Part shown: piece after piece, positions 1 to 8,416 of the stretch | How positions within the stretch are numbered: the first letter of the stretch is position 1 | Layout: each line of letters begins with the position of its first letter | Assembly: GCF_944393015.1 (NCBI RefSeq) | Contig: NZ_CALXYQ010000014.1 | Span: 1 to 60,951 of the forward strand | From: an uncultured Brachyspira sp. | Lineage (GTDB): Bacteria > Spirochaetota > Brachyspiria > Brachyspirales > Brachyspiraceae | Length of the DNA: 60,951 nucleotides | Reading direction: 5' to 3' | Translations under genes and position numbers: made by a program | The notes under the pieces: generated by a model | Told to the model about the DNA's origin: nothing | The model's input: the letters and a program-made list of their open reading frames with translations, nothing else | Database searches by the model: none

Positions 1-75
1 GGTATGGGGCAAAGCCCCAGATATAAAAACAAAAATATAAATTTATTTTTGACAAAATATAATTGTTTAGGCATT
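1..75 (+). repeat. Dispersed repeat family 1, right-end fragment
   Basis: This is the right end of a composite intergenic repeat seen seven more times in the window. It carries the GGGGCAAAGCCCC hairpin, the AT-rich stretch, and the terminal motif ATATAATTGTTTAGG. The left part lies outside the window. It sits downstream of the leftward YitT/YczE-like gene. Confidence 0.7.
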
Positions 76-188
76 ATTATACTTAAGCATTTTTTTCAAT
101 TAAATACTTGTCTTCCAAAACTTTCAAAGGCTTGCTTACTATTTTTGCTATAAATCCTACAAAAATTGCAGCTATAATAGTACCTTCC

Positions 189-752
189 CTAACCCCCTTC
201 TAAATGTCCTAAATATATTAGAATAGTAGTTAAAGAAATCAATACCAATGTAACATCAAAAGCTATCTTAGTATTTCCAAATTTTACAGGAAAAACTTTA
301 CATATAGCCAATACTAATCCTTCTCCAGGAGTAGTAACTAATTTCGCCATAACTTCTATACTTACACCTACACCAACCATCAATATTCCTATAATACATA
401 AAATCCATTGCTGAAAATAATTTGTATATGTTATATCTTTTATTAAAGACTGTGAAAAATCTATCATCATTCCAAATAAAATCAATGCCGGTATCTGAAA
501 TAGCTGAAATAAATCATATTTCTTTCTTAAAATAACTATTTGCAATATTATAAATAAGATATTGATAATTATAGTAGTTTCTCCCACTGAAAGCCCTGAT
601 ATATAGCTTGTAACATAGGGTACGCTTGAAATTGGAGAAGTACCTAATGATGCTTTAATTGAAAATGCTATTCCCAAAGACATCAAATAAAGACCTATCA
701 AAAATATAATACATCTCTCAATAAAATGATTTTTAAAAATTTCTTTGTTCAT
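189..752 (-). CDS. YitT/YczE-family integral membrane protein, C-terminus frameshifted
   Basis: This is a 187-aa multi-pass membrane protein with about five hydrophobic segments. It resembles the YczE/YyaS/YitT family, whose function is unclear. The motif GTSPISSVPY near residues 37-46 and VTTPGEGL near 138-145 are family-like. Its ATG overlaps the stop of the upstream marR-like gene by 4 nt (ATGA), so the two are translationally coupled. The reading frame stops just after HLEGG. Removing one G from the five-base run at 193-197 opens a frame down to position 83 that reads on as VREGTIIAAIFVG, the expected family C-terminus. The gene is therefore either frameshifted in nature or carries a homopolymer sequencing error. 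Confidence 0.75.
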   Translation of the reverse strand: MNKEIFKNHFIERCIIFLIGLYLMSLGIAFSIKASLGTSPISSVPYVTSYISGLSVGETTIIINILFIILQIVILRKKYDLFQLFQIPALILFGMMIDFSQSLIKDITYTNYFQQWILCIIGILMVGVGVSIEVMAKLVTTPGEGLVLAICKVFPVKFGNTKIAFDVTLVLISLTTILIYLGHLEGG

Positions 753-1177
753 TGTTCGACTCCGTTATCTGTAAGTGATTTACATATTTCTATTAATAAA
801 ATTTTAAGTTCTTCCTGTTTATCCTGAGGTATATTTTTTATTGCTTCATTTTCTATTCTTTCAAAAATATCAAGCATAGCCTTTGAAACTTCTTCTCCTT
901 TATCAGTTAAAGAAACATAAAGAGATCTTCTATTTCCTTCATGCTGTTTTCTTTCTATAAGACCGGCTTTTTCCATACCTAATAATATACTTCCAACCGT
1001 TGCCTGCTCTATTTCAAGGTAATTTGCTATAGTTTTTTGATCCGCTTCCTTGAATTTAGATAAAAAATACAAAACTTTAGGCTGTCCTGATGTAAGCCCT
1101 ATTTTATTAGCCTCGTACATTATTTTACGGGCGAATATAGAATTGGTTTTCATTAATAAATAATGCAGATTTTCCAA
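749..1177 (-). CDS. MarR-family transcriptional regulator
   Basis: This 142-aa protein has the MarR winged-helix layout. A helical dimerisation N-terminus is followed by the HTH around residues 48-75 (ADQKTIANYLEIEQATV) and the wing with the GNRRSLYVSLTDKGEE signature (about 92-107). It is expected to bind DNA as a dimer and to respond to a small ligand. It is the first gene of a two-gene leftward operon with the YitT/YczE membrane protein and is divergent from trxA. Palindromic sequences between it and trxA are candidate operators, which would make it autoregulatory. The ligand cannot be inferred. Confidence 0.9.
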   Translation of the reverse strand: MENLHYLLMKTNSIFARKIMYEANKIGLTSGQPKVLYFLSKFKEADQKTIANYLEIEQATVGSILLGMEKAGLIERKQHEGNRRSLYVSLTDKGEEVSKAMLDIFERIENEAIKNIPQDKQEELKILLIEICKSLTDNGVEQ

Positions 1178-1195
1178 TAGTGAGAATCCTTATAA

Positions 1196-1275
1196 TAAGT
1201 ATACGTATAATAACAATACTCATTATACACTAATAAATTTAAAAGTCAAATTCCGTATACCGTATATAGGTATGT
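1196..1275. promoter_or_regulatory. Candidate MarR operator palindromes
   Basis: Two related TATAC-containing palindromic sequences lie in the divergent region: AGTATACGTATAAT at about 1198-1211 and GTATACCGTATATAGGTAT at about 1256-1274. MarR proteins usually bind such inverted repeats over their own promoter. The second lies close to the trxA promoter. Binding is inferred from position and symmetry only. Confidence 0.4.
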
Positions 1276-1295
1276 AGAAAAAATTAAAAAAGTTA

Positions 1296-1323
1296 TTGAC
1301 TTTTAGTAAAGTTAGAGTATACT
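1296..1323 (+). promoter_or_regulatory. Sigma70-type promoter for trxA
   Basis: TTGACT (1296-1301) and TATACT (1318-1323) are separated by 16 bp. The expected start site is near 1330, with a GCGAGGG ribosome binding site at 1351-1357 and the trxA ATG at 1367. Confidence 0.6.
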
Positions 1324-1366
1324 AATTATATAAATAAAATTAAAAAATAAGCGAGGGAAAATAAAT

Positions 1367-1684
1367 ATGTCAGTACAAGAATTAAAAACAGAAAATTTTG
1401 AAGCAGCTATAAAAGGAGATAAAGCTATATTAGTTGATTTTTTTGCTGAATGGTGCGGACCTTGTAAAATGCAAACTCCTGTATTACATAAAGTAGCAGA
1501 TCAATATGCTGATAAAATGAATTTTGGAGCTGTTAATGTTGATGAAGCAGAAGAAGTTGCTGCTAAATATGGAGTTCAATCTATACCTACTCTAATGGTA
1601 TTCAAAGACGGAGAAATGGTAAAAAGAGCTGAAGGTATGAAAAATGAAGCTCAATTAAAAGAATGGTTGAAAGAATATCTATAA
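1367..1684 (+). CDS. trxA: Thioredoxin
   Basis: This is a 105-aa cytoplasmic thioredoxin of normal family length. The redox motif WCGPC is at residues 29-33, preceded by the buried Asp of VDFFAEW, and the cis-proline is in SIPT near residue 74. It reduces protein disulfides and receives electrons from thioredoxin reductase, which is not in this window. It is monocistronic: its own promoter lies upstream and a strong hairpin terminator follows directly. The start is set by the GCGAGGG Shine-Dalgarno 9 nt upstream. Confidence 0.97.
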   Translation: MSVQELKTENFEAAIKGDKAILVDFFAEWCGPCKMQTPVLHKVADQYADKMNFGAVNVDEAEEVAAKYGVQSIPTLMVFKDGEMVKRAEGMKNEAQLKEWLKEYL

Positions 1685-1702
1685 ATAAAATATTTGCTTT
1701 TT

Positions 1703-1735
1703 AGCCTAATTTTATTAAAAATTAGGCTTTTATTT
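1703..1735 (+). terminator. Rho-independent terminator after trxA
   Basis: A hairpin with arms AGCCTAATTTT and AAAATTAGGCT is followed by a T-rich tract. Confidence 0.85.
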
Positions 1736-1791
1736 ATTCTAAATTGATATATAATTCGCAATTATATTATAAAAAATTCAGGGTATAATAT

Positions 1792-3426
1792 ATGCTAAAC
1801 ACTAATAATAAATTGCTAGAAAATATATCAAATGAATTCAATATAGAAAATAATGAAGCTGAAAATATCGTTCAAAAATTATTCTCAAAAATAACATCCT
1901 CTATTCTAAATAAAAACAGATTTTACATTTATAAAGTTGGTATTTTAAGTTTAGATAAAGATAATAATATCGTATTAAGTAAAGAAGATGAAAATTTTGA
2001 TGAATCATTAGAATCGCTAAATGTTACAAATAATAATATAAAAAATATTTTTTTAGAAAAATCAATATATAAAAGCATATTCAAAAATATAGCTGATATA
2101 TCAAAAGAAGAAAATGTATATATACAAAACTTTGGTACTTTTTCAAATACTAGTTTTGAAGCCGATGATTATCTAAAAAACAAAATAAAAGAATTAGATA
2201 ATAATGAAATTGTGGAAGATATATTAGATGAATTAGACAGTCAAATAAAAAATAAAAACCTTAATTATAATTCAAATAATGATGAAATTGAAGAAATTGT
2301 TGAAGTTACAGATGAAGAAAACAAAGAAGAAGTAAATAAATCTATAGATAATAATGTTGTAGGAAATATATGGAAAAATTATAATTCTATAGACTTAAAT
2401 AGTATGATAAAAAATTTAAATGAAAAAGAAGTTATAGAAAATAAATCCGAAAAAGTAGAAAAAATAGAAGAATCAAAAATTAATAATAATATATCCGATA
2501 ATAACAATAATGATTATCCTGAAATGAAAGAATATTCTAAAGAAGAATTGTTGGATATTAACCATTTTGATAAAGAAGATTTAGAATACAGTGATACTCA
2601 TTATAATAGTGAAGAGGAGGATAAAAAAGAAATAGCAGATAATTTATTAGAAGTAAATGTACAAAAAGAATTATTTAATAAAAATAACAACAATAATAAT
2701 AAAACACTAAACACTAATATTAAAAAATCAGGAAATAAAAAAATGGATAAAAACAATGTAAAAAGAAAAAATGTATTACTTGTAGGTATTATAAGAGTAA
2801 TATTCATTATAATAGTAATATTTATACTTGGTATAGCAACATCAATATATTATAACAGCAATAAAGTAATATCAAGCAATAGTATAGAAAATAAAAAACT
2901 TTATGATATAGTTAATGAATATTTTAATCAAATAGATTCAGCAAACTTATCATATATTACTTCAAAAGATATGTATTATTGGGATATAGCAAAAACTCTA
3001 TATGGAGATGCAACATATTGGCCTTTGCTATATGCTTATAACAATGATAAATTTAAAATAAGTAATGTTATAAAAAAAGGAAGTACTATATCATATAGAA
3101 ATATTCCGGATTTTTACTCTGTAAGAGAGATAAAATATCTAAATAATACATTATCAAAATCTTATATATATGTTTATCCTATACTAACAAATGATAATAA
3201 ATATAATCATGCTTTATGGGCATTAAAATTATCTGCATATTATGATTTGAATGTATTTAAAAACAATTCAAATGTAATACCTGAAGAAACATATATGGAA
3301 ATATTAAATAATAATAGTACAATAAATACTACATATAATGATCTTATAAAATATGGTCAATTAAATGAAAATATAGTTTTATCAATTTTTGATATTATAA
3401 AGGAAGCATTAGGAATAAAAAAATGA
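1792..3426 (+). CDS. HU-like N-terminus/LysM C-terminus single-pass membrane protein
   Basis: This 544-aa protein begins with about 125 residues resembling the HU/IHF fold (KLFSKITSSILN, then FYIYKVGILSL, later VYIQNFGTFS). A long acidic Asn/Glu-rich linker follows, then one transmembrane segment near 327-350, and a C-terminal LysM-like domain (YYWDIAKTLYGDATYWPLLYAYN, about 395-417). The layout suggests a cytoplasmic DNA- or protein-binding head anchored in the inner membrane with a periplasmic peptidoglycan-binding end. The function is unknown. Its stop overlaps the next gene's ATG by 4 nt, so it is coupled to the hydrate-repair enzyme. The domain calls come from motif recognition and are moderately secure for LysM and weaker for HU. 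Confidence 0.7.
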   Translation: MLNTNNKLLENISNEFNIENNEAENIVQKLFSKITSSILNKNRFYIYKVGILSLDKDNNIVLSKEDENFDESLESLNVTNNNIKNIFLEKSIYKSIFKNIADISKEENVYIQNFGTFSNTSFEADDYLKNKIKELDNNEIVEDILDELDSQIKNKNLNYNSNNDEIEEIVEVTDEENKEEVNKSIDNNVVGNIWKNYNSIDLNSMIKNLNEKEVIENKSEKVEKIEESKINNNISDNNNNDYPEMKEYSKEELLDINHFDKEDLEYSDTHYNSEEEDKKEIADNLLEVNVQKELFNKNNNNNNKTLNTNIKKSGNKKMDKNNVKRKNVLLVGIIRVIFIIIVIFILGIATSIYYNSNKVISSNSIENKKLYDIVNEYFNQIDSANLSYITSKDMYYWDIAKTLYGDATYWPLLYAYNNDKFKISNVIKKGSTISYRNIPDFYSVREIKYLNNTLSKSYIYVYPILTNDNKYNHALWALKLSAYYDLNVFKNNSNVIPEETYMEILNNNSTINTTYNDLIKYGQLNENIVLSIFDIIKEALGIKK

Positions 3427-4964
3427 AAGTTGTAAGTACAGAAGATCTAATTAATATAGATAAAAAAACTATAGAAAAAATTCCTTCCATACTTCTTATG
3501 GAGCATGTGGCAAGTGAAATTTTCTATTTGCTTGTAAAAAGACATAGAAAATTATTATATACAAAAACCGTTTATATTTTTTCATCTGTTGGAGGAAACG
3601 GCGGAGACGGACTTGCAATAGCCAGATATTTAATAAAAAATGGATATGATGTTAAGATATATATCACAGGAAATCTTGATAGAGTTAATAAGGACACATA
3701 TTCTAATTTTAATATATTAAAATCTATGAATATAGATATTAATTATTTAGGAAGCGAGGAAGATGCTGTATCCGCTGCTGAAAATATAGAAAGAAAATCT
3801 ATAGTATTGGATTCATTATTCGGAACAGGCGGAAACAGACCATTAGAAGGAATACAAAAAAAACTTATAGACTGCTTAAATAAATTAGATGTTCTTAGAA
3901 TAGCAATAGATATACCTTCAGGATTAGCTTCAAAAATAAATGATTATGATAATGTGCATACTTGTTTTAAGGCTCATGAAACTTATACAATATGCTTTGC
4001 TAAAGATATATTCTTCTTATACAGAACTAGAGAATATATAGGAAAATTATTCATAATAAAATCAATATTCCCTAATGAAATACTAGATAGTTGGGGATAT
4101 AAAGCAAAACTAATAGACTATAATGAAAAAATACATATAAATAGAAATTCACTATACAGCAAAAGAGAACAGGGAATGCTTGCTATAGTGGCAGGAAGTG
4201 ATAATTATATAGGGGCTGCCGTTTTAGCTGCAAATGCCGCTTATAGATTAGGTGTAGGATATATAAGACTATATGTACCTAAAGGCATAGTTAAAAATAT
4301 AAGAGATGCCATAATGCCTTCTATGCCTGAGGTTGTTATTATAGGAGTTGGGGAAGAAAATCAAAAATTCTTCACAGAAAATGATATTGAAATAGTAAAT
4401 GATATTAATAAAAGCGATGCTTGTATAATAGGCTCAGGTATAGGCAGAGATATGTCTACAGAAATTTTCATAAACAGTATATTAAAGCAAATAAATATAC
4501 CTACTGTTATAGATGCTGATGCTTTATATTTAATGTTTGAAAGTACTCTTAATGAACTTAACAATAATTTTATAATTACACCTCATATATATGAATTTGA
4601 AAAACTTACACAAATCAATCATATAGAGGCATTAGAAAACCCATATCAGGCATTATTAAGATACAGACAAAAAACTAATGCTTCAATAGTCTTAAAAGAT
4701 GCTGTAAGTTTCTTAATGCATGAAAATGATATATATATAAATTATAACCCTAGAGAATCTATGGGAAAAGCAGGCATGGGTGATGTTTTTACCGGATTTA
4801 TAGGTGCTTTGCTTGCTAGAAGATTAGATATATTAGAGGCTTCGAAATTAGCATTGATAATACAGTCTAAATCTTTTAATATATTATCAAAAAAATTCGG
4901 AAATGATTATATTCAGCCTAAAGATTTAGCAAATATTTCATACAAAATACTAAAAAGGATATAA
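3423..4964 (+). CDS. nnr: Bifunctional NAD(P)H-hydrate epimerase/ADP-dependent NAD(P)H-hydrate dehydratase
   Basis: This 513-aa two-domain enzyme repairs damaged NAD(P)H hydrates in the cytoplasm. The N-terminal YjeF epimerase domain (about 1-215) shows VGGNGGDGLAIARYL, LDSLFGTGG and AIDIPSG. The C-terminal ribokinase-like dehydratase domain (about 235-513) shows VVAGSDNYIGAA-like sequence, a conserved DADAL, and the GKAGMGDVFTGFIGALLA nucleotide-binding signature near 450-467. The length is normal for the fused form. It overlaps the upstream HU/LysM gene by 4 nt, and the next gene starts 2 nt after its stop, so the three genes form one operon. Confidence 0.95.
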   Translation: MKVVSTEDLINIDKKTIEKIPSILLMEHVASEIFYLLVKRHRKLLYTKTVYIFSSVGGNGGDGLAIARYLIKNGYDVKIYITGNLDRVNKDTYSNFNILKSMNIDINYLGSEEDAVSAAENIERKSIVLDSLFGTGGNRPLEGIQKKLIDCLNKLDVLRIAIDIPSGLASKINDYDNVHTCFKAHETYTICFAKDIFFLYRTREYIGKLFIIKSIFPNEILDSWGYKAKLIDYNEKIHINRNSLYSKREQGMLAIVAGSDNYIGAAVLAANAAYRLGVGYIRLYVPKGIVKNIRDAIMPSMPEVVIIGVGEENQKFFTENDIEIVNDINKSDACIIGSGIGRDMSTEIFINSILKQINIPTVIDADALYLMFESTLNELNNNFIITPHIYEFEKLTQINHIEALENPYQALLRYRQKTNASIVLKDAVSFLMHENDIYINYNPRESMGKAGMGDVFTGFIGALLARRLDILEASKLALIIQSKSFNILSKKFGNDYIQPKDLANISYKILKRI

Positions 4965-4966
4965 AT

Positions 4967-5518
4967 TTGCCTAGAGAAGTTTACGACCCTAAAGAAAAAG
5001 AATTAGAATTCTATGGTAAAAGAGATATAAAACCTCCAGCTCCTAAAAGAGAAGTAAGTATATTTGCAAGAAGATGGTTCATGTTTTTATACGGTACTTT
5101 TCTTACATTAGCTGTAGTCGGCATGCTTTTATATAAAAAAGGATTCTTTAATAATATACCATTATTTGAAGCTTTAAAGCCTAAAACTGATGTAATAGTA
5201 AAGATTAATAAAGCACAGTCCATTGATGATGTTATAATAACAACTATAGAACTTGAAAATTCTAATTACACTAATTCTGAAAGTGTAGAAGTATTAAGAA
5301 CTTCTTTCTCATTATACAAATATAGAAAATTAATATTTTCAGGAGATCGTTCTTTTAATAATATAAGATTTCCTGTAGGTCAAAGAATAGGATTTGAGCT
5401 TAACTTTGATAAAAATTATTGGAAAGAAGCTAATAAACTAGAAATAATACTGCGTTTCGATAATAATCTAGTCAAAACAAACAGTATAAATACCAAAAAA
5501 ATCAAAATAAAATATTGA
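4967..5518 (+). CDS. Hypothetical single-pass membrane protein
   Basis: This 183-aa protein starts with TTG. The start is chosen because AAAAGG lies 8-9 nt upstream and the stop of the preceding gene ends 2 nt before it. A Lys/Pro-rich cytoplasmic N-terminus (about 1-33) precedes one transmembrane segment near residues 36-57. The remaining region of about 120 residues appears to be a beta-rich domain facing the periplasm. It is the last gene of the HU/LysM-nnr operon. I recognise no family. It could be an assembly or envelope accessory protein, but nothing in the sequence decides this. Confidence 0.75.
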   Translation: MPREVYDPKEKELEFYGKRDIKPPAPKREVSIFARRWFMFLYGTFLTLAVVGMLLYKKGFFNNIPLFEALKPKTDVIVKINKAQSIDDVIITTIELENSNYTNSESVEVLRTSFSLYKYRKLIFSGDRSFNNIRFPVGQRIGFELNFDKNYWKEANKLEIILRFDNNLVKTNSINTKKIKIKY

Positions 5519-5520
5519 TC

Positions 5521-5860
5521 TATAGCTAAACAACTATATTTTGTCAAAAATTATTTTCTGGGACTACACAGTCGCTCCGCTCTGCGTACTTCGTAACGCC
5601 CCCAGTTCTTTTGCGACCGAAGGAAGTACTGCGACTGAAAGGAGTACCTGACGAAGTCCACCTTTGGTGTAGTCTAAATTTAGTTTATGTCATATATTTA
5701 ATAAGTATATATTTAATATAAAGTTATAGTAATTGCGTTTTTCGCATAGAGTATCCGAAGGATAAAAACTTTGACGAAGTCCGCAGAGCGTGTGCGACAA
5801 AAAAGTTGATAATTCTGCATAAAGTGTATTGATTGACGAACTTAACAATTTTCAGTATAT
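5521..5860 (-). repeat. Dispersed repeat family 1, copy with GC-rich inserts
   Basis: This inverted-orientation copy runs from the ACAACTATATTTTGTC end to the CTTAACAATTTTCAG end. It contains GC-rich modules such as GACGAAGTCCACCTTTGG and GACGAAGTCCGC that recur in other copies and inside the terminase gene. It abuts the next copy head to tail. Confidence 0.7.
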
Positions 5861-6120
5861 ACCTAAACAACTATATTTTGTAAAAAATAATTTTTTTAAA
5901 TTTTAAATATATGCAGGGCTTTGCCCCGCACCCCACTTCTTTTGGTGCCCCAAAGAAGCAAAAAGGCTATATTTTAGCTTAAATTAATAATCTATCTTAC
6001 ATACAAAACAATTTTAGTATGGTTTAGTACTAATTTTATATCTTGCACTTTTTGCAACTTTTTGCGGCGGGAAAAAGTTGACTAAAAAAATGACAAACTT
6101 AAAAATTTTTAGTATATACT
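5861..6120 (-). repeat. Dispersed repeat family 1, near-complete copy
   Basis: This is one of the cleanest 260 bp units, read on the minus strand. It has a left end with ATTTTTAAGTTTGTCA, then CAACTTTTTCCCGCCGC, then GCTTCTTTGGGGCACC, then GGGGCAAAGCCC, and the right end ATATAGTTGTTTAGG. There is no open frame of coding character. Confidence 0.8.
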
Positions 6121-6137
6121 ACAAAATAAGCAAAAAT

Positions 6138-6176
6138 AAAAAGAACTGCTATTTTATAAACAGTTCTTTTTATTTA
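6138..6176 (-). terminator. Terminator downstream of secG
   Basis: A hairpin with arms AAAGAACTG and CAGTTCTTT is flanked by A- and T-rich tracts, so it can work in either direction. It lies 44 bp beyond the secG stop. Confidence 0.8.
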
Positions 6177-6219
6177 TATATCTTCAATCTAATTAACTAG
6201 ATAATTAGATAATTTATAT

Positions 6220-6579
6220 TTATTGATTAGAAACAGTATTCGTATTTTCCATAGTTGGAGCAGCATTAGTAGGTGCTGTTAATGGAGCTGCAGGCTGCTG
6301 CTGAGTAGTTGTAGTATTAGCAGGAGTATTTGTAACATTTTCAAAAGCAGTTTTCTGAGTACTTATAGCAACAGATATAAGTAATGCTCCTACTATAAAT
6401 ATAGTGGAAAGAAAAGTAGTAGCCTTACTTAATGCATTTCCTCTCTGACTGCCCAAAACATTAGCCTGAGCACTTGAAAATAAACCTTCAGCTTTACCGC
6501 CTTGTATAATTATTATCAATATTAGTAGTACACATATTATAGAATAAACTACGATTCCTAAAGTTAGTAAAGCGTTCAT
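6220..6579 (-). CDS. secG: Protein translocase subunit SecG
   Basis: This 119-aa protein has two transmembrane helices (about 3-24 and 54-74) around a cytoplasmic loop containing GGKAEGLFSSAQANVLG, the SecG signature. It is an auxiliary subunit of the SecYEG channel in the inner membrane and helps SecA-driven export. The C-terminal tail (about 80-119) is Thr/Asn/Gln/Ala-rich, which is common and non-conserved in this family. The gene stands alone on the minus strand and is followed by a hairpin terminator. Confidence 0.93.
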   Translation of the reverse strand: MNALLTLGIVVYSIICVLLILIIIIQGGKAEGLFSSAQANVLGSQRGNALSKATTFLSTIFIVGALLISVAISTQKTAFENVTNTPANTTTTQQQPAAPLTAPTNAAPTMENTNTVSNQ

Positions 6580-6801
6580 ATATATTTTTCCTTAAAATTA
6601 ATTTCTTATATTATAAATATTATTTTGTTGCTAAAAATTATAACATCATACAAAATATTTTTCAAGCATAAAACTCTTAAATTTATTTTAGAAATATGGT
6701 ATTATGTTAATAAAAAAATATTTTTATTAGTAAATTTAAATTTTTTCCGTTAATACTAATAAGGATTATAATACATATATATTAATGGCAGGTGCTTTAT
6801 A

Positions 6802-8388
6802 ATGGCTGTAAAAAAGACAGATACTAAAAAAAAGACTACTACTAAAAAAACTTTAGACACAAAAAAAACTGCATCCAAAACAGCAGAAGAAAAAACTACT
6901 GGCAGAATTTCATATAAAGAATTATCTGAAGAACTAAGATTAAAATTGAAGAAGTCTGATGAAAAAATAGCTGAATTAAATAAAAAATATAAAAAAGTAG
7001 TAGATATACAAAAAAAGAAAATAGAAGATAAATACAAAAAAATAATAGAAGATTTAGAATCAAAAAAATCTATACCTGCCAGAACACAAAGCAGTAATGC
7101 CGAAATAAATAAACTTCAAAAAAGATTGGAGAAATTAGAAAAAACCAATCAGAAATTGGAAGAAGAAAAAAGAAAAATAGAATTAAAAAATGAAGAATTA
7201 AAACAGAAGGCAAGAGAAGCTTTAAAATCAAAAAGCGAAATGTCTTCAAAAAGTGCCAAAACAGATAGAGAAGCTATAAAAGAAATTAAAGCATTAAAAG
7301 AGCAATTATTAGAATCTGAACAGGAAAAGAAAGAATTAAGAGCAAAATTAAAGGAAGCCGTAGCAGATTTAAAAAATGCTAAGAAAAATACAAATAAACT
7401 TTCAAAAGAAGATAAAGAACAATATAAAGAAAATTTAAGAATATTAAAACAGATAGAAAAAGAATCAAAAGCATTAGATAGAAAAAGAGAACTTCTAAAA
7501 AAAGAAGAAGAAAAACTTAAAGAAATAAGAGGCGATATAAAAAGTTCTGCTAAAGATATAGCTTCTACAATGAGAAAAAGCTATATAGCTGCTGATGATG
7601 AAGATGATAATGATGGTAATTTATTATCAAATATGGATGCCAAAACAGAAGAAGGCATTACAAAATTAGCAACTTTATTATGTGCTGCTATGGACGATTA
7701 CAGAGAGCAGAAAGAAAAAGAAAGAGAAGAAGCTGAAAAAGAAGCAGAGTCTGTATCCGTTTTATCTGAGGGCGAAGAAAGATTAAATAAAGCATCTGAA
7801 GAATTAGAAAATCTTGTTGAAAACAGATTGGAAGATTCTGAAAGCACAAAAGATGAAAATTTAAATAAAAGACCTTTCACTATTATTGATAAAATAGAAA
7901 ATAGCCGTGTAGAAATTAATGAAGGATATACTCCTCCTCAAGGCGGACAAGCTATAGTAGCTTCTCCTAATTCTACTCAGCAAATAGGACAAGCTCCTCA
8001 GCAAGGACAGCAGCCTAATATCACAGTTAAAGTTGAAGCTCCTAAAGAAAGTGCTAAATTGGCTAAGCCTGAATCTCAATTAAGACCAGCCAGTGAAACA
8101 CCTACTATGAGAATGAAGCTTTTAGATGATATAGATGATTATGAAAAGAAACTTGTAATCACTTATGGTTTTGATAATATGCCTGAAAACACTTATTATT
8201 CTAAATACAAAAGAATATTAAGAAATGCCGCAAGAATAAGTTTGTTCGGTAATTTACAGGAAGGACTTGAAATGTTTAAACTTATAAGAGATCAGAATAT
8301 ACCTGATGAATATAAGCAGATGATAGATAAAAATATACAAGATATCACTTACTATTTAAGAGGCTTGCATAGAGTTAGAATGGAATAA
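6802..8388 (+). CDS. Coiled-coil protein with Lys-rich N-terminus, function unknown
   Basis: This 528-aa protein has a very Lys/Thr-rich start (KTDTKKKTTTKKTLDTKK) followed by long Lys/Glu heptad-rich coiled coil (about 40-260). An acidic stretch comes next, then a Gln/Pro-rich linker (about 370-425). The compact C-terminal domain of about 90 residues begins near LLDDIDDYEKKLVITYG and ends LRGLHRVRME. There is no signal peptide, so it is probably cytoplasmic. The basic tail could bind nucleic acid, but this is inference. The upstream AGGTG gives a weak ribosome binding site. The downstream lipoprotein gene starts 28 nt later, so they may be co-transcribed. Confidence 0.75.
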   Translation: MAVKKTDTKKKTTTKKTLDTKKTASKTAEEKTTGRISYKELSEELRLKLKKSDEKIAELNKKYKKVVDIQKKKIEDKYKKIIEDLESKKSIPARTQSSNAEINKLQKRLEKLEKTNQKLEEEKRKIELKNEELKQKAREALKSKSEMSSKSAKTDREAIKEIKALKEQLLESEQEKKELRAKLKEAVADLKNAKKNTNKLSKEDKEQYKENLRILKQIEKESKALDRKRELLKKEEEKLKEIRGDIKSSAKDIASTMRKSYIAADDEDDNDGNLLSNMDAKTEEGITKLATLLCAAMDDYREQKEKEREEAEKEAESVSVLSEGEERLNKASEELENLVENRLEDSESTKDENLNKRPFTIIDKIENSRVEINEGYTPPQGGQAIVASPNSTQQIGQAPQQGQQPNITVKVEAPKESAKLAKPESQLRPASETPTMRMKLLDDIDDYEKKLVITYGFDNMPENTYYSKYKRILRNAARISLFGNLQEGLEMFKLIRDQNIPDEYKQMIDKNIQDITYYLRGLHRVRME

Positions 8389-8416
8389 ACATAAAATTTA
8401 TGGGATAAAAGTAATA

